A stretch of DNA of 33,686 nucleotides from Apilactobacillus timberlakei (GCF_002993965.1 NZ_POST01000002.1:206399-240084); one strand, 5' to 3'; positions 7,174 to 15,793 are shown, counted from the stretch's first letter. Program-made: numbers and translations. The notes: generated from the sequence alone by a model not told the origin.

Positions 7174-8247
7174 TTATCTCCTTTGTGAGCTAACGTTTTC
7201 TAAAAATTCTTCAAATAAGTCAACAGTATCTTCAGGTCCGGGCCCACCATCTGGAGAAAATTGAACTGAAAATGAAGGGAAATCACGGTGTCTAATACCC
7301 TGGACAGTACCATTTACTAAATCAATAAAAGTTATTAATAATTGATCATGTTTAATTGATTTAGGATCGACTGCGTACCCTTGGCTTTGTGATGCATATA
7401 TAATTTGATTAGTGATAATTTGTCTAATGGGATGATTACTGCCATGATGCTCAACCTTTAATTTATAAGTTTCAGCACCGTTAGCTAACGCAAATAACTC
7501 GTGTCCCAACCCCATAGCAAACATTGGCAATTTTTCTTGGGTCTCTCTTATCATATTTAGTACTGACTCAGGTAAATCATTAGGCGAACCAGGACCGGTA
7601 GATAAAATTACTCCATCGGGATCTAAATCCATAATTTCCTTACTGCTTGTATTCCATGGCATTACAATAACGTTACAATCTAATTCAGCTAGACGGCGTA
7701 AGATGCCATATTTTAAGCCAAAGTCAATTAATATGATGTTATAGCCATCGCCTGTGTTAGGAAATGGTGCTTTGGTAGAAACCTGTTTTACCTGTTGATT
7801 AGTTAATACTGCTGCATTTAGTTGGTCAAAAGCATGTTCATCATTAACATCAACAATACTAGCCTTCATCGATTTATTTCTTCTAATACGGTGGGTTAAT
7901 TCTCTAGTATCAATCCCCGCAATGCCAGGGATGTTATGTTGTTTTAAAAAACGATCTAAAGTTAAATTGCCTAATCTATTTGTAGAAATATTAGAGTATT
8001 CACGCACAATGATTCCTTTTGCGTTGGTAATAATGGATTCAAAACTTTTATGGTTAATACCAGTATTCCCAATTGATGGCTGGGTAAAGGTAATAATTTG
8101 ATTATGATAAATTTGATTAGTAATAATTTCTTGATATCCTAACATATTTGAATTAACCACAATTTCACCTGTTGTAGTGGCTTGCGATCCAAATGCTTTA
8201 CCCTTGTAAGATGTCCCATCTTCTAATATTAAATAACGTGTTGCCAT
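7174..8247 (-). CDS. CarA-like protein, glutaminase-dead carbamoyl-phosphate synthetase small subunit
   Basis: This 357-residue protein has the standard CarA length and both domains: the small-subunit-specific N-terminal domain (GEIVVNSNMLGYQE, GIAGIDTRELT) and the class I glutamine amidotransferase domain (about 168-350, LSTGPGSP). The catalytic triad is gone. The nucleophile motif GICLGHQ reads AMGLGHE, with Gly246 for Cys. The QFHPEASPGP motif reads QFSPDGGPGP, with Ser331 for His and Asp333 for Glu. It therefore should not release ammonia from glutamine. It is followed after five bases by carB and preceded after 33 bases by pyrR, so it is cotranscribed with both. The surrounding fold residues are well kept, which argues for selection on structure rather than decay. 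Function unknown. Confidence 0.88.
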   Translation of the reverse strand: MATRYLILEDGTSYKGKAFGSQATTTGEIVVNSNMLGYQEIITNQIYHNQIITFTQPSIGNTGINHKSFESIITNAKGIIVREYSNISTNRLGNLTLDRFLKQHNIPGIAGIDTRELTHRIRRNKSMKASIVDVNDEHAFDQLNAAVLTNQQVKQVSTKAPFPNTGDGYNIILIDFGLKYGILRRLAELDCNVIVMPWNTSSKEIMDLDPDGVILSTGPGSPNDLPESVLNMIRETQEKLPMFAMGLGHELFALANGAETYKLKVEHHGSNHPIRQIITNQIIYASQSQGYAVDPKSIKHDQLLITFIDLVNGTVQGIRHRDFPSFSVQFSPDGGPGPEDTVDLFEEFLENVSSQRR

Positions 8248-8256
8248 AACATGCTC

Positions 8257-8274
8257 CTTAAATATATATTTAAG
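8257..8274. promoter_or_regulatory. Perfect palindrome overlapping the carA ribosome binding site
   Basis: CTTAAATATATATTTAAG is an exact 18-base palindrome in the pyrR-carA gap. On the minus strand its last bases are the start of the carA SD AAGGAG. It could form a weak hairpin that lowers carA translation relative to pyrR. It shows none of the conserved PyrR binding-loop sequence. Confidence 0.4.
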
Positions 8275-8280
8275 AATTAA

Positions 8281-8808
8281 TTACTTATCAATGATTTCTA
8301 CTGAATCTTTACCATCAATTTCATTAACTTGAACTTTAATTTTTTCAGTTCTAGATGTTGGAATATTTTTACCTACGAAATCTGCTCTAATTGGTAATTC
8401 ACGATGCCCACGGTCAATTAATACTGCTAAACGGATATTGTCAGGACGACCTAATTCTGAAATTGCAGAAAAAGCAGATTTAATAGTTCTACCTGTAAAT
8501 AAAACATCATCAACTAAGATTACATTTCTATTGTCTAAAGAAATTTTATCATCATCGGCAACTTTTGGATCATCAGCTGTATGTTTAACATCATCACGAT
8601 ATTTGGTTATATCTAGCTGCACTACTGGAACCTCTTTGTTTTCTAATTTTTGTAAACGATTAGCAATACGTTTTGCTAAGTAAACTCCACGGGTCTTAAT
8701 ACCTAAAATTACTAAGTTATTAACCCCTTTATTTTTTTCAATAATTTCATAAGTGATTCTAGTCAATGCACGTTGCATTGCCATTTTGTCTACTACAACT
8801 TTTGACAT
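8281..8808 (-). CDS. pyrR: PyrR, pyrimidine operon attenuator / uracil phosphoribosyltransferase
   Basis: The 175-residue protein is the usual PyrR length. PyrR binds UMP or UTP and then pyr mRNA to promote attenuation, and has weak uracil phosphoribosyltransferase activity. The family start [21 protein letters not shown] is present. The PRPP-binding loop [13 protein letters not shown] lies at residues 96-108, and [12 protein letters not shown] and [11 protein letters not shown], an RNA-contact region, are also there. It sits 17 bases after rluD and 33 before the carA-like gene, with no pyr biosynthetic genes next to it. No PyrR-responsive anti-antiterminator could be seen in its own leader or the pyrR-carA gap. 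A second PyrR may exist elsewhere in the genome; that cannot be judged here. Confidence 0.95.
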   Translation of the reverse strand: MSKVVVDKMAMQRALTRITYEIIEKNKGVNNLVILGIKTRGVYLAKRIANRLQKLENKEVPVVQLDITKYRDDVKHTADDPKVADDDKISLDNRNVILVDDVLFTGRTIKSAFSAISELGRPDNIRLAVLIDRGHRELPIRADFVGKNIPTSRTEKIKVQVNEIDGKDSVEIIDK

Positions 8809-8825
8809 TAAATATATCCTCCTAA

Positions 8826-9734
8826 TTATTTTATACTATTTCTTAAATTATTAATTGTTTGTTTAAAAACTTTAGGCAGTGGTGCATCAAAAACCATTAA
8901 TTTACTAGTTTTAGGATGCTTAAATCCTAACTTAGCAGCGTGCAAAAATTGACCATTACCCTTAATTGTTTTTCTAGGCCCATATAATGGATCGCCAACT
9001 AAGGGATGTCCAATATATTTCATATGAACTCTAATTTGATGAGTGCGTCCAGTTTCTAACACGCATGATACTAATGTATATTCACCTAATCTTTCCAAGA
9101 CTTTAAAATGAGTTACAGCATGCTTACCATCATCTACAATAGCTTGCTTTTTTCGATCCTTTTTAGATCTTCCAATGGGCGCATCAATTTTACCTTTGTC
9201 TTCTTTAATATTTCCATGTACTAAAGCAACATATTCTCGAATATTACTCTTGGCTTTTAATTGTTCTGATAATGATTTGTGAGCATCATTATTTTTAGCA
9301 ATCATTAATAATCCTGATGTGTCTTTGTCAATTCGATGAACAATTCCTGGTCTAAAAGTACCATTAATATTGGACAAAGGGGTATGAAATAATAAAGCAT
9401 TTACTAAAGTATGATCAGGATGACCAGGTGAAGGGTGCACAACCATCCCTTGCGGTTTATTCACAACTAAGACGTCATTATCCTCATAAACGATATCTAA
9501 GGGAATATTTTCTGGCTCTAAATCTAATGTTTTAGGTTCTGGGATATTAATAACTACATTATCCCCTTGTTTTAAATCATATTTTGGCTTTTTTAATTCA
9601 TCATTCACCTTTACCATTTGTTCTTCAATTAAATTTTTTGCTCTTGAACGACTAATATCGTTAAAATGATTAGCAATTGATTTATCTAGTCTTTTATCGT
9701 TTTCGGTTGCACAAAATTCAAGTTTATTTTTAAT
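8826..9734 (-). CDS. rluD: RluD-type 23S rRNA pseudouridine synthase, apparent ATT start
   Basis: This enzyme isomerises uridine to pseudouridine in rRNA. The catalytic motif [16 protein letters not shown] holds the nucleophilic Asp, and [12 protein letters not shown] and VGDPLYG follow. From the first ATG (9617) the protein would be 263 residues and lack most of its S4 RNA-binding domain. The frame continues upstream without a stop and encodes a clear S4 domain ([24 protein letters not shown]). The upstream stop TAA is at 9737-9735. There is no ATG, GTG or TTG in between. The first codon after that stop, ATT at 9734, has GGTGA five bases upstream and overlaps the lspA stop as ATTAA. Using it gives 302 residues, the family length. 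The product is sure, the start inferred. Confidence 0.85.
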   Translation of the reverse strand: MKNKLEFCATENDKRLDKSIANHFNDISRSRAKNLIEEQMVKVNDELKKPKYDLKQGDNVVINIPEPKTLDLEPENIPLDIVYEDNDVLVVNKPQGMVVHPSPGHPDHTLVNALLFHTPLSNINGTFRPGIVHRIDKDTSGLLMIAKNNDAHKSLSEQLKAKSNIREYVALVHGNIKEDKGKIDAPIGRSKKDRKKQAIVDDGKHAVTHFKVLERLGEYTLVSCVLETGRTHQIRVHMKYIGHPLVGDPLYGPRKTIKGNGQFLHAAKLGFKHPKTSKLMVFDAPLPKVFKQTINNLRNSIK

Positions 9735-10182
9735 TTAAATCACCATCTCTTAATATTGCTATGAATAAAATTATAATTCCAATTGTAATGCATGAATCAG
9801 CAACATTAAAAACTGGAAAATTAATAAAGTCTAATTGGACCATATCCACGACATAGCCTTGAAATAATCGATCAATAAAGTTACCAATTATCCCTGATAA
9901 TAAAATTACAAAGCTTATTTCATATACTTTTTTGTTCCTTAATTTATACATAAAATAACCAATCACAAATATTGCAACAATGCTAATTAAGCTAAACAAC
10001 CATTGTTGTCCTTGTAAGATACTCCAAGCGGCACCATTATTATGCAAATTAGTAAACGATATTAAACCTGGAATTAAATTAGTAACATCATTTTCAGAAA
10101 TATGAGTCGCAATTAAATATTTAGTAATTTGATCAGCACTAATTAAAACAATCATACTCAATATAGCATAAAATATCGGCAT
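9730..10182 (-). CDS. lspA: Lipoprotein signal peptidase (signal peptidase II)
   Basis: The 150-residue membrane aspartyl protease cleaves the signal peptide of prolipoproteins after lipid attachment to the +1 Cys. Four hydrophobic segments are visible. The conserved blocks ADQITKYLI, FTNLHNNGAAWSIL, GIIGNFIDRL and FNVADSCI are present. The catalytic aspartates lie in GNFIDR and FNVADS. The ATG at 10182 has the SD AAAGGAG seven bases upstream. It lies 12 bases after fhs and its stop overlaps the inferred rluD start, the usual lspA-rluD pairing of Firmicutes. Confidence 0.97.
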   Translation of the reverse strand: MPIFYAILSMIVLISADQITKYLIATHISENDVTNLIPGLISFTNLHNNGAAWSILQGQQWLFSLISIVAIFVIGYFMYKLRNKKVYEISFVILLSGIIGNFIDRLFQGYVVDMVQLDFINFPVFNVADSCITIGIIILFIAILRDGDLN

Positions 10183-10194
10183 TATAATTCTCCT

Positions 10195-11850
10195 TTAAAA
10201 TAGTCCTTTAATTTTACCATCATTGTCGATGTCCATGTCTAATGCAGCAGGATGAGTAGGCAATCCTGGCATCGTAAGAACTTTACCAGTTAAAGCAACT
10301 ATAAAACCAGCTCCTAAGCGAGGTTGTAATTCTCTTACGTGAATAGTGAAATTCTCAGGCGCACCAAGTAATTTAGCACTATCGGTAAATGAATATTGTG
10401 TTTTTGCTATACATACAGGCATTTCATCCCAACCACGTTTTTTAATGGTCTTAAGTTGACTCTGAGCTTTAGAACTTAATTCAACATTGGAACCACCATA
10501 TATGTTTTTAACTACCTTATTAATTTTAGTTAATATATCATCATTTTTGTTATATAAAGGTTTAAAATTATGTTGCTCATCACAAGCTTCAACCAATTCA
10601 TTAGCCAAATCAATAGCACCTTTGCCACCTTTGGCCCACACATCGGTATTAATTGCTTTAACCCCTTGATTATTAATATATTGATCTAATGCTTTCATTT
10701 CATTAATAGTATCGCTAGTAAATTTATTAATTGCTACAACAACTGGTTTACCATATTGCTTCATATTTTTAATATGGCGTCCTAGGTTATCAGCGCCATT
10801 TAATAATGCTTCAACATTTTCATTATCTAAATCATTTTTGTTAACGCCACCATTAAGCTTTAATGCACGAATTGTGGCAACAATAACAATTGCATCCGGG
10901 TTTTTACCAATTTTAGGTGCAGTAATATCTAAAAATTTTTCTCCACCTAAATCAGCCCCAAATCCAGCCTCAGTAATGGCATAATCAGCAGAATTAATGG
11001 CTGCTTTTGTGGCTAAAATACTATTACAACCATGGGCAATGTTAGCAAATGGACCGCCATGAATAAATGCTGGGGTATGTTCTAACGTTTGTACTAAGTT
11101 TGGTTTAATGGCATCTTTTAATAATAAAGCAAGCGCTCCAGTAACACCTAAGTCGTTTACTGTTATTGGTTCTTTATCATAAGTATATGCAATTAAAATT
11201 TTTCCCAATTTATTTTTCAAGTCTTTTAAATCATTACTTAAACATAAAACAGCCATAATTTCGCTGGCCACTGTAATATCAAAACCATCTTCCCGTGGAA
11301 CGCCTGAAGTACGTCCACCTAATCCAACAATTGTGTGACGCAATTCACGGTCATTAATATCTACTACACGTTTCCATTCGACCTGTCTAGGATCAATATT
11401 TAATTGGTTGCCATGGTGAATATGATTATCAATTAATGCAGATAAAGTGTCATGAGCTTCGGTAATGGCTGGAAAGTCACCAGTGAAAAACAAATTAATA
11501 TCTTCCATCGGTGCTACTTGAGCATATCCACCACCAGTAGCACCACCTTTGATTCCCATAACTGGTCCTAATGATGGTTCTCTTAAAGCAATTGCACAAT
11601 TCTTATTGATTTGATTGAAAGCATCCCCTAAACCAATAGTTAGAGTAGTTTTTCCTTCTCCAGCAGCAGTTGGATTGATTGATGTTACTAAGATTAATTT
11701 ACCATCTTTTTGTTTGTTGATTGGTAAATTAATCTTTGCTTTGTAATCTCCATATTTTTCAATATCTTTTTCAGACAAACCTAACTTTTTTGCAATTAAG
11801 TTAATTTTTTCTAGTTTAGTTGATTGTGAAATTTCAATGTCTGTTTTCAT
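10195..11850 (-). CDS. fhs: Formate-tetrahydrofolate ligase
   Basis: This 551-residue cytoplasmic enzyme makes 10-formyl-THF from formate, THF and ATP, feeding purine synthesis and formyl-Met-tRNA. The P-loop [10 protein letters not shown] is at residues 60-69. The family blocks [22 protein letters not shown] and [24 protein letters not shown] are intact, and the length matches the family (about 550-560). The SD AAAGGAG lies 9 bases before the ATG. It sits between ebsA and lspA with gaps of 16 and 12 bases. Together with folT it is one of two folate-related genes in the window. Confidence 0.98.
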   Translation of the reverse strand: MKTDIEISQSTKLEKINLIAKKLGLSEKDIEKYGDYKAKINLPINKQKDGKLILVTSINPTAAGEGKTTLTIGLGDAFNQINKNCAIALREPSLGPVMGIKGGATGGGYAQVAPMEDINLFFTGDFPAITEAHDTLSALIDNHIHHGNQLNIDPRQVEWKRVVDINDRELRHTIVGLGGRTSGVPREDGFDITVASEIMAVLCLSNDLKDLKNKLGKILIAYTYDKEPITVNDLGVTGALALLLKDAIKPNLVQTLEHTPAFIHGGPFANIAHGCNSILATKAAINSADYAITEAGFGADLGGEKFLDITAPKIGKNPDAIVIVATIRALKLNGGVNKNDLDNENVEALLNGADNLGRHIKNMKQYGKPVVVAINKFTSDTINEMKALDQYINNQGVKAINTDVWAKGGKGAIDLANELVEACDEQHNFKPLYNKNDDILTKINKVVKNIYGGSNVELSSKAQSQLKTIKKRGWDEMPVCIAKTQYSFTDSAKLLGAPENFTIHVRELQPRLGAGFIVALTGKVLTMPGLPTHPAALDMDIDNDGKIKGLF

Positions 11851-11866
11851 GGATTGTGCAACTCCT

Positions 11867-12256
11867 TTACCCTTTTTTGCTAATTATACTATTTAGTTCA
11901 ATAATTGAGTTAACTGGTAATAAAAATTCATGTTTCTTATTATTAATTATGATAATAGCACGATGCTTTGTGAATCTGTAATCATCAATATCATCGATGT
12001 TAACTTTAATCCATCTTGGGTTTAGTAATCTACCAATTGTTATTTGATTTTTTTCAATAGTTATTTTACGAAATGACAATTGAAAAATAGAAAATAATAA
12101 AAATATTATAAAGAAGAATAATGTTATTTGCTGAAAATGAGTTACTTCAAGCCAGAATATTATTCCCACAAACAGTAAGGCAAATGTCCAACTCCATGTA
12201 ATTATGGATGAAAGTATTCCAGGTTGATATAAAAATGTTCTTTTTTGAGTTATCAT
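11867..12256 (-). CDS. ebsA: EbsA-like small membrane protein
   Basis: The 129-residue protein has two hydrophobic segments at about residues 16-36 and 44-60. A PH-like beta-rich cytoplasmic tail follows, with [26 protein letters not shown] and [12 protein letters not shown]. The layout and the tail resemble the EbsA family first named for effects on enterococcal binding substance. The molecular role is not established. The SD AAGGTG is 7 bases before the ATG at 12256. It is the first gene of a seven-gene minus-strand block, and its start is only 33 bases from that of the divergent RNase HI-like gene. Confidence 0.65.
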   Translation of the reverse strand: MITQKRTFLYQPGILSSIITWSWTFALLFVGIIFWLEVTHFQQITLFFFIIFLLFSIFQLSFRKITIEKNQITIGRLLNPRWIKVNIDDIDDYRFTKHRAIIIINNKKHEFLLPVNSIIELNSIISKKG

Positions 12257-12289
12257 AGAAAAACACCTTCTTATAGGAGAAATTATATT

Positions 12290-12679
12290 ATGTTTAAATT
12301 ATACACTGATGCAGCTACTATGAACAAATCTGGTGATAGTTCTGGTGGAATTCTTATAATTCACGATAAAAATCAAAGGCAAATTAAAACTAAGTTAAAT
12401 GCCAAAAACAATCATAGTGCAGAGTTTGAAGCATGTTTAATTGGTTTTAAAAAAATCAAAGAAATCGCAAAGCAAAATGAAACAATCATTTACTATACTG
12501 ATAGCAAGATAGTTTATGAAAGTTTAGAAAAACGTTATGCAAAACATTATCAGCCACAATTAGATAAAATTTTGTTATTACAAGACTCATTTTCGTTAGT
12601 AATAAATAATTGGATTTCTGATAAAAAAAATGAAGGTGCTCACAATTTAGCGCAGCAAGCCCTTCATTCTTTTTACTAA
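12290..12679 (+). CDS. RNase HI family protein
   Basis: This 129-residue RNase H fold protein probably cleaves RNA in RNA-DNA hybrids. The start is ATG at 12290 with the SD TAGGAG; the longer frame from 12245 overlaps ebsA and has no support. Acidic residues Asp7 (YTDAAT), Glu45 (HSAEFEA) and Asp71 (YYTDSKIV) fit the first three catalytic positions. The fourth, normally Asp in an ADxLA motif, is His118 (GAHNLAQQAL). The protein lacks the basic handle of E. coli RNase HI, as in Bacillus YpeP-type homologues. Its stop overlaps that of the convergent dadA-like gene by four bases. Whether it is active with His at the fourth position is unclear. Confidence 0.8.
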   Translation: MFKLYTDAATMNKSGDSSGGILIIHDKNQRQIKTKLNAKNNHSAEFEACLIGFKKIKEIAKQNETIIYYTDSKIVYESLEKRYAKHYQPQLDKILLLQDSFSLVINNWISDKKNEGAHNLAQQALHSFY

Positions 12680-13797
12680 TTAATTTTTTTAATGTAATTT
12701 GCAATTGGCTTGCGGTATTGGTCCAGATCAATATTGTTTTTATCTACAATACTATGAGCTAATAATTTACCAATTAATGGACCAGTTGTTAATCCAGATG
12801 ATCCAAGTCCACCGCCAACTAACATATTTTCATATTGTGGGATGTTGCCAAAAAATGGTGCAAAATCAGAAGTGTATGCTCTAGTACCTACTTTTATTTT
12901 AACCAAATTTTCTTGATTTAAACCATCTACTAATCGATTGGCACTAGCTAGCAAATCATCAATAACTTCACTTGTTGGTTGTAAATCAAAACCTTTGTCA
13001 TTTTCATGAGTAGCGCCAACAATTAATTTACCATTACTAAATGGAATGAAATCTCTTTCGCCCTCAGGCATTAACACTGGCATATCGGTATTTGAATGTA
13101 TACTATTTGTTGATAATTCGATTAATTGTCCTTTTTGTGCTCTTACGTCGACTTCTAATGGTAAATTAGATAAAGTGTTTTTCATCCATGCACCAGTTGC
13201 TATAATGATGTAATCATATTCAATGGAATCTTGTTCTAATTGAATTTTTCCTTCATCATTAATGGCAACTTTTTTATTTACAATTTTTAAATTATTTAAC
13301 TGAGCAAGATTTTTTAAATGTTTAGTAAACCTTCCACCATCAATTCTTGCTCCACCAGTTACCAATACTCCTGGTAAGACTTTAGTTAGTAAAGGAATTT
13401 TACTTTTAACCTCATTAGCATTTAACTTGTAAACATCACCAATAGTTTTTGTTTCTTTGGTTCTAACCAAAGCTTTTTGATATAGCTCATTTAGTTTATC
13501 TTGGTTATCCCTAGTAATAATTGTTCCACATTGATCATATATATCTTTAGACATATTAGTTTCTTTAGCAATATTAGATAGCAAAGTTGCTCCATCACGA
13601 GCAAGATTATACCATTTTTTATTTCTGCGCTTGGATAACCATGGTGAAATTATTCCAGCAGCCGCCTTAGTAGCCTGTCCTTTACCATCATCATACATAG
13701 TAACATTAAATTCATGTTTGTAATCTAACTTACTTAAATAATATGCAGCAGTGGATCCTACAATCCCCCCACCAATAATCGCAATATTCTTTTTCAA
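12676..13797 (-). CDS. FAD-dependent oxidoreductase, DadA / glycine oxidase-like
   Basis: The 373-residue protein has the N-terminal FAD-binding GGGIVGSTAAYYLS (GxGxxG), GQATKAAAGIISPW near residue 44, and a C-terminal FAD contact GGGLGSSGLTTGP. It belongs to the DAO superfamily, which oxidises D-amino acids, glycine or sarcosine, but the substrate cannot be told. The frame is open to a GTG at 13806 that lies within the SD AAAGGTGA. A TTG at 13797 follows that SD at normal spacing and gives the family start KKNIAIIGGG, so I chose it. It follows the THUMP methyltransferase gene with almost no gap. Confidence 0.82.
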   Translation of the reverse strand: MKKNIAIIGGGIVGSTAAYYLSKLDYKHEFNVTMYDDGKGQATKAAAGIISPWLSKRRNKKWYNLARDGATLLSNIAKETNMSKDIYDQCGTIITRDNQDKLNELYQKALVRTKETKTIGDVYKLNANEVKSKIPLLTKVLPGVLVTGGARIDGGRFTKHLKNLAQLNNLKIVNKKVAINDEGKIQLEQDSIEYDYIIIATGAWMKNTLSNLPLEVDVRAQKGQLIELSTNSIHSNTDMPVLMPEGERDFIPFSNGKLIVGATHENDKGFDLQPTSEVIDDLLASANRLVDGLNQENLVKIKVGTRAYTSDFAPFFGNIPQYENMLVGGGLGSSGLTTGPLIGKLLAHSIVDKNNIDLDQYRKPIANYIKKIN

Positions 13798-13809
13798 GTT
13801 TTTCACCTT

Positions 13810-14943
13810 TTACTTTCTAATTTTATGACCCCAAAATTGGAAATAATCGGTCCTCAATGATCCGTTATAAAGTTTTCTAGTTTTAGTGGCCTTTTGTCCA
13901 TATGATTTATCGAACTCTAAATCACTAGTTAAGAAGTATTTGGACCAACTATCCATAGGTCTAAATACTTTTCCTAAATCTTTATATAATTTTATTACAC
14001 TGGCTTTATCACTTAATCTTTCACCATATGGAGGGTTAGATACAACCACTCCATTAATTTTATCTGTTTTAAAATCTTGAACAGCAAGTTGTTTAAATTG
14101 AATATCATGTAGCAAGCCCACTTCTTGTGCATTAACTTTAGCGGCATCAATTAAATTTCCGTCCACATCTGATGCCATAATATCAATTTCTTTATCATAA
14201 TCGGCTTTACTATCTGCTTCATCACGGATTTTAGACACCATATCATTATCTACCCATTTCCATTTTTCACACGAGAAATCACGATTAAATCCGGGAGCAA
14301 TGTTTCTAGCCATTAATGCTGCTTCGATAGGGATGGTTCCAGAACCACACATAGGGTCCAAGAAAGGCATATCTGGATACCAATTAGTTAATAATATTAA
14401 TGCGGCTGCCATATTTTCTTTTAATGGAGCTGGCCCTTTAGCCACACGGTATCCACGTTTAAATAGGCTTTCTCCAGTAGTATCTAGAGTTACAATAACA
14501 TGATCTTTATTAATTCTAGTTTCTAAACTATAAAGTGCTCCAGTTTCTGGAAGACGTGTACGACGATGATAAGTTTCGCTTAATTTGTTTACCACCGCCT
14601 TTTTAGCGATTGATTGGACATCCGGAACACTATGTAATGTAGAATTATGTGAACGACCATTCATTGGGAATTGTGCATCCATTGGTAACAATTTATCCCA
14701 GGGTAATTGTTTGATATTTTGGAAAAGCTCCTCAAAAGTTTTAGCATTAAATTCACCTACAATGATTTCAATACGATCAGCTGTTCTAAGCCATAAATTA
14801 GCTTTAATAATATCTTCAATTGAACCTTCGAATCTTACACGACCGTTTTCAACTTTAGTTTCATATCCTAAGTCACGTAATTCTCTACCAACAAGGGCTT
14901 CAATCCCAGCTGCACAAGTTGCCATTAATTTAAATTTTTGCAT
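13810..14943 (-). CDS. THUMP-domain rRNA guanine-N2 methyltransferase (YpsC / RlmL type)
   Basis: At 377 residues the protein has an N-terminal ferredoxin-like and THUMP RNA-binding part (about 1-160). A Rossmann methyltransferase domain follows, with SAM-binding FLDPMCGSGTIPIEAALMA and the catalytic VVSNPPYGERL, typical of N2-guanine or N6-adenine methylation. It resembles the N-terminal half of E. coli RlmL, which methylates G2445 of 23S rRNA. The SD AAGAGG is 8 bases before the ATG. The position next to rnpB and gpsB matches ypsC in Bacillus. Confidence 0.93.
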   Translation of the reverse strand: MQKFKLMATCAAGIEALVGRELRDLGYETKVENGRVRFEGSIEDIIKANLWLRTADRIEIIVGEFNAKTFEELFQNIKQLPWDKLLPMDAQFPMNGRSHNSTLHSVPDVQSIAKKAVVNKLSETYHRRTRLPETGALYSLETRINKDHVIVTLDTTGESLFKRGYRVAKGPAPLKENMAAALILLTNWYPDMPFLDPMCGSGTIPIEAALMARNIAPGFNRDFSCEKWKWVDNDMVSKIRDEADSKADYDKEIDIMASDVDGNLIDAAKVNAQEVGLLHDIQFKQLAVQDFKTDKINGVVVSNPPYGERLSDKASVIKLYKDLGKVFRPMDSWSKYFLTSDLEFDKSYGQKATKTRKLYNGSLRTDYFQFWGHKIRK

Positions 14944-14980
14944 TTATATTACCTCTTATTAAAAATATAATTTTAAGTAT

Positions 14981-15009
14981 AAAAAAAGAGTGGAAGAAAA
15001 CTTCCACTC
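14981..15009 (-). terminator. Rho-independent terminator of rnpB
   Basis: On the minus strand GAGTGGAAG-TTTT-CTTCCACTC is followed by seven T residues, directly after the 3' end of the RNase P RNA. Confidence 0.93.
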
Positions 15010-15017
15010 GTCCTGAA

Positions 15018-15414
15018 TGGTGTACATCCCTGTAAGCCATGTTTTGTGCTTCAAAATTAAGTCAGGCCTTTAAAATTTTGAAGTAGTAATCATCTATCTC
15101 AGAAACATAAGTTTCTCCCCCACACTTGGTTCAATTTCCGTGTGTGAAGCTCCCCTACCAAAGTTTGGGTTTCCCGCTCGAGGGGTTTACCGCGTTCCAC
15201 CAATATTGTTTCCAATATTGTATCGTCACTGTGGCACTTTCAGAAGTACTAAAGCATAGATAAATCCTTAGCTTTTTTCTTCGCCATTACTACATAAGTA
15301 GTCCCCCGGCTTATTTTTTCACCGAGCACGAACACTACAAGCATCGCAGCTTGTGCGAGAGTGGACTTTCCTCAGCCAACTTAAGCTGGCCGCGATTACT
15401 CAGGACATACACCA
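15018..15414 (-). ncRNA. rnpB: RNase P RNA, Bacillus (B) type
   Basis: The minus strand carries the hallmark conserved blocks: GAGGAAAGTCC near the 5' end, GTAGTGTTCGTGC, GAAAGTGCCACAGTGACG, GTGGAACGCGGTAAACCCC, CGAGCGGGAAACCCAAA, AGATAGATGATTACT, and the 3' ACAAAACATGGCTTACAG. The outer helix P1 is formed by GGTGTATG at the 5' end and the complementary TACACC at the 3' end, which sets the ends to within a few bases. Length of about 397 nt and the block order match type B ribozymes. It matures tRNA 5' ends with RnpA. It lies 26 bases after gpsB, so it may be transcribed from gpsB or from a promoter inside it. Confidence 0.97.
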
Positions 15415-15439
15415 ATTCTATACAATTTTATATGGTTAA

Positions 15440-15793
15440 TTAGTTAGATCCAAAGACTCTCATTTCTAAGTTAGAAACTCGTTTTAATAAGTCCGCTTCA
15501 ACACTATTAACCTGCTCATGATTAGATGTTTGTGGATTGTTAGCAGCAAATTCTGCTGATCTTTGATTAAATTGATAACTACTTTGGTTATTAATTTGAC
15601 CTTCTAGGTCTTTAATTTCTTCTTTTAGTTTTTCATTTTCTTCTTTTAGATCATTAAAGTTTTTACCAAAGGCTTGATAATCTTTAATTACACTATCTAA
15701 AAATGTATCAACATCATTAGGATCATACCCACGCATTTTTTGCTTAAATTCTTTTTGCAAAATATCTTTAGGGGTATATTGAATATTATTCAT
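15440..15793 (-). CDS. gpsB: GpsB, cell division / elongation switch protein
   Basis: The 117-residue DivIVA-like protein guides class A PBPs between septum and side wall. The N-terminal motif YTPKDILQKEFKQKMRGYDPNDVDTFLD matches the DivIVA/GpsB membrane-binding domain. A coiled coil (about 35-70) and a Gln/Asn-rich linker follow, and then a short C-terminal helix (VEADLLKRVSNLEMRVFG). The SD GAGGTG precedes the ATG. In this lineage GpsB and PBP1a (ponA, 1.4 kb away) are known partners. Confidence 0.96.
   Translation of the reverse strand: MNNIQYTPKDILQKEFKQKMRGYDPNDVDTFLDSVIKDYQAFGKNFNDLKEENEKLKEEIKDLEGQINNQSSYQFNQRSAEFAANNPQTSNHEQVNSVEADLLKRVSNLEMRVFGSN

Noticed and set aside
8248-8300. 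PyrR-responsive attenuator upstream of carA
   Set aside because: The gap is only 33 bases and lacks the conserved PyrR binding-loop sequence and any terminator/antiterminator pair.
12245-12289. Longer RNase HI-like protein starting at 12245
   Set aside because: It would overlap the ebsA start on the other strand. The ATG at 12290 has TAGGAG at good spacing and gives the normal RNase H first strand.
13886-14962. Several plus-strand frames of 60-125 codons opposite the methyltransferase gene
   Set aside because: They are antisense shadows of a conserved protein and have no SD, no recognisable motif and no promoter.
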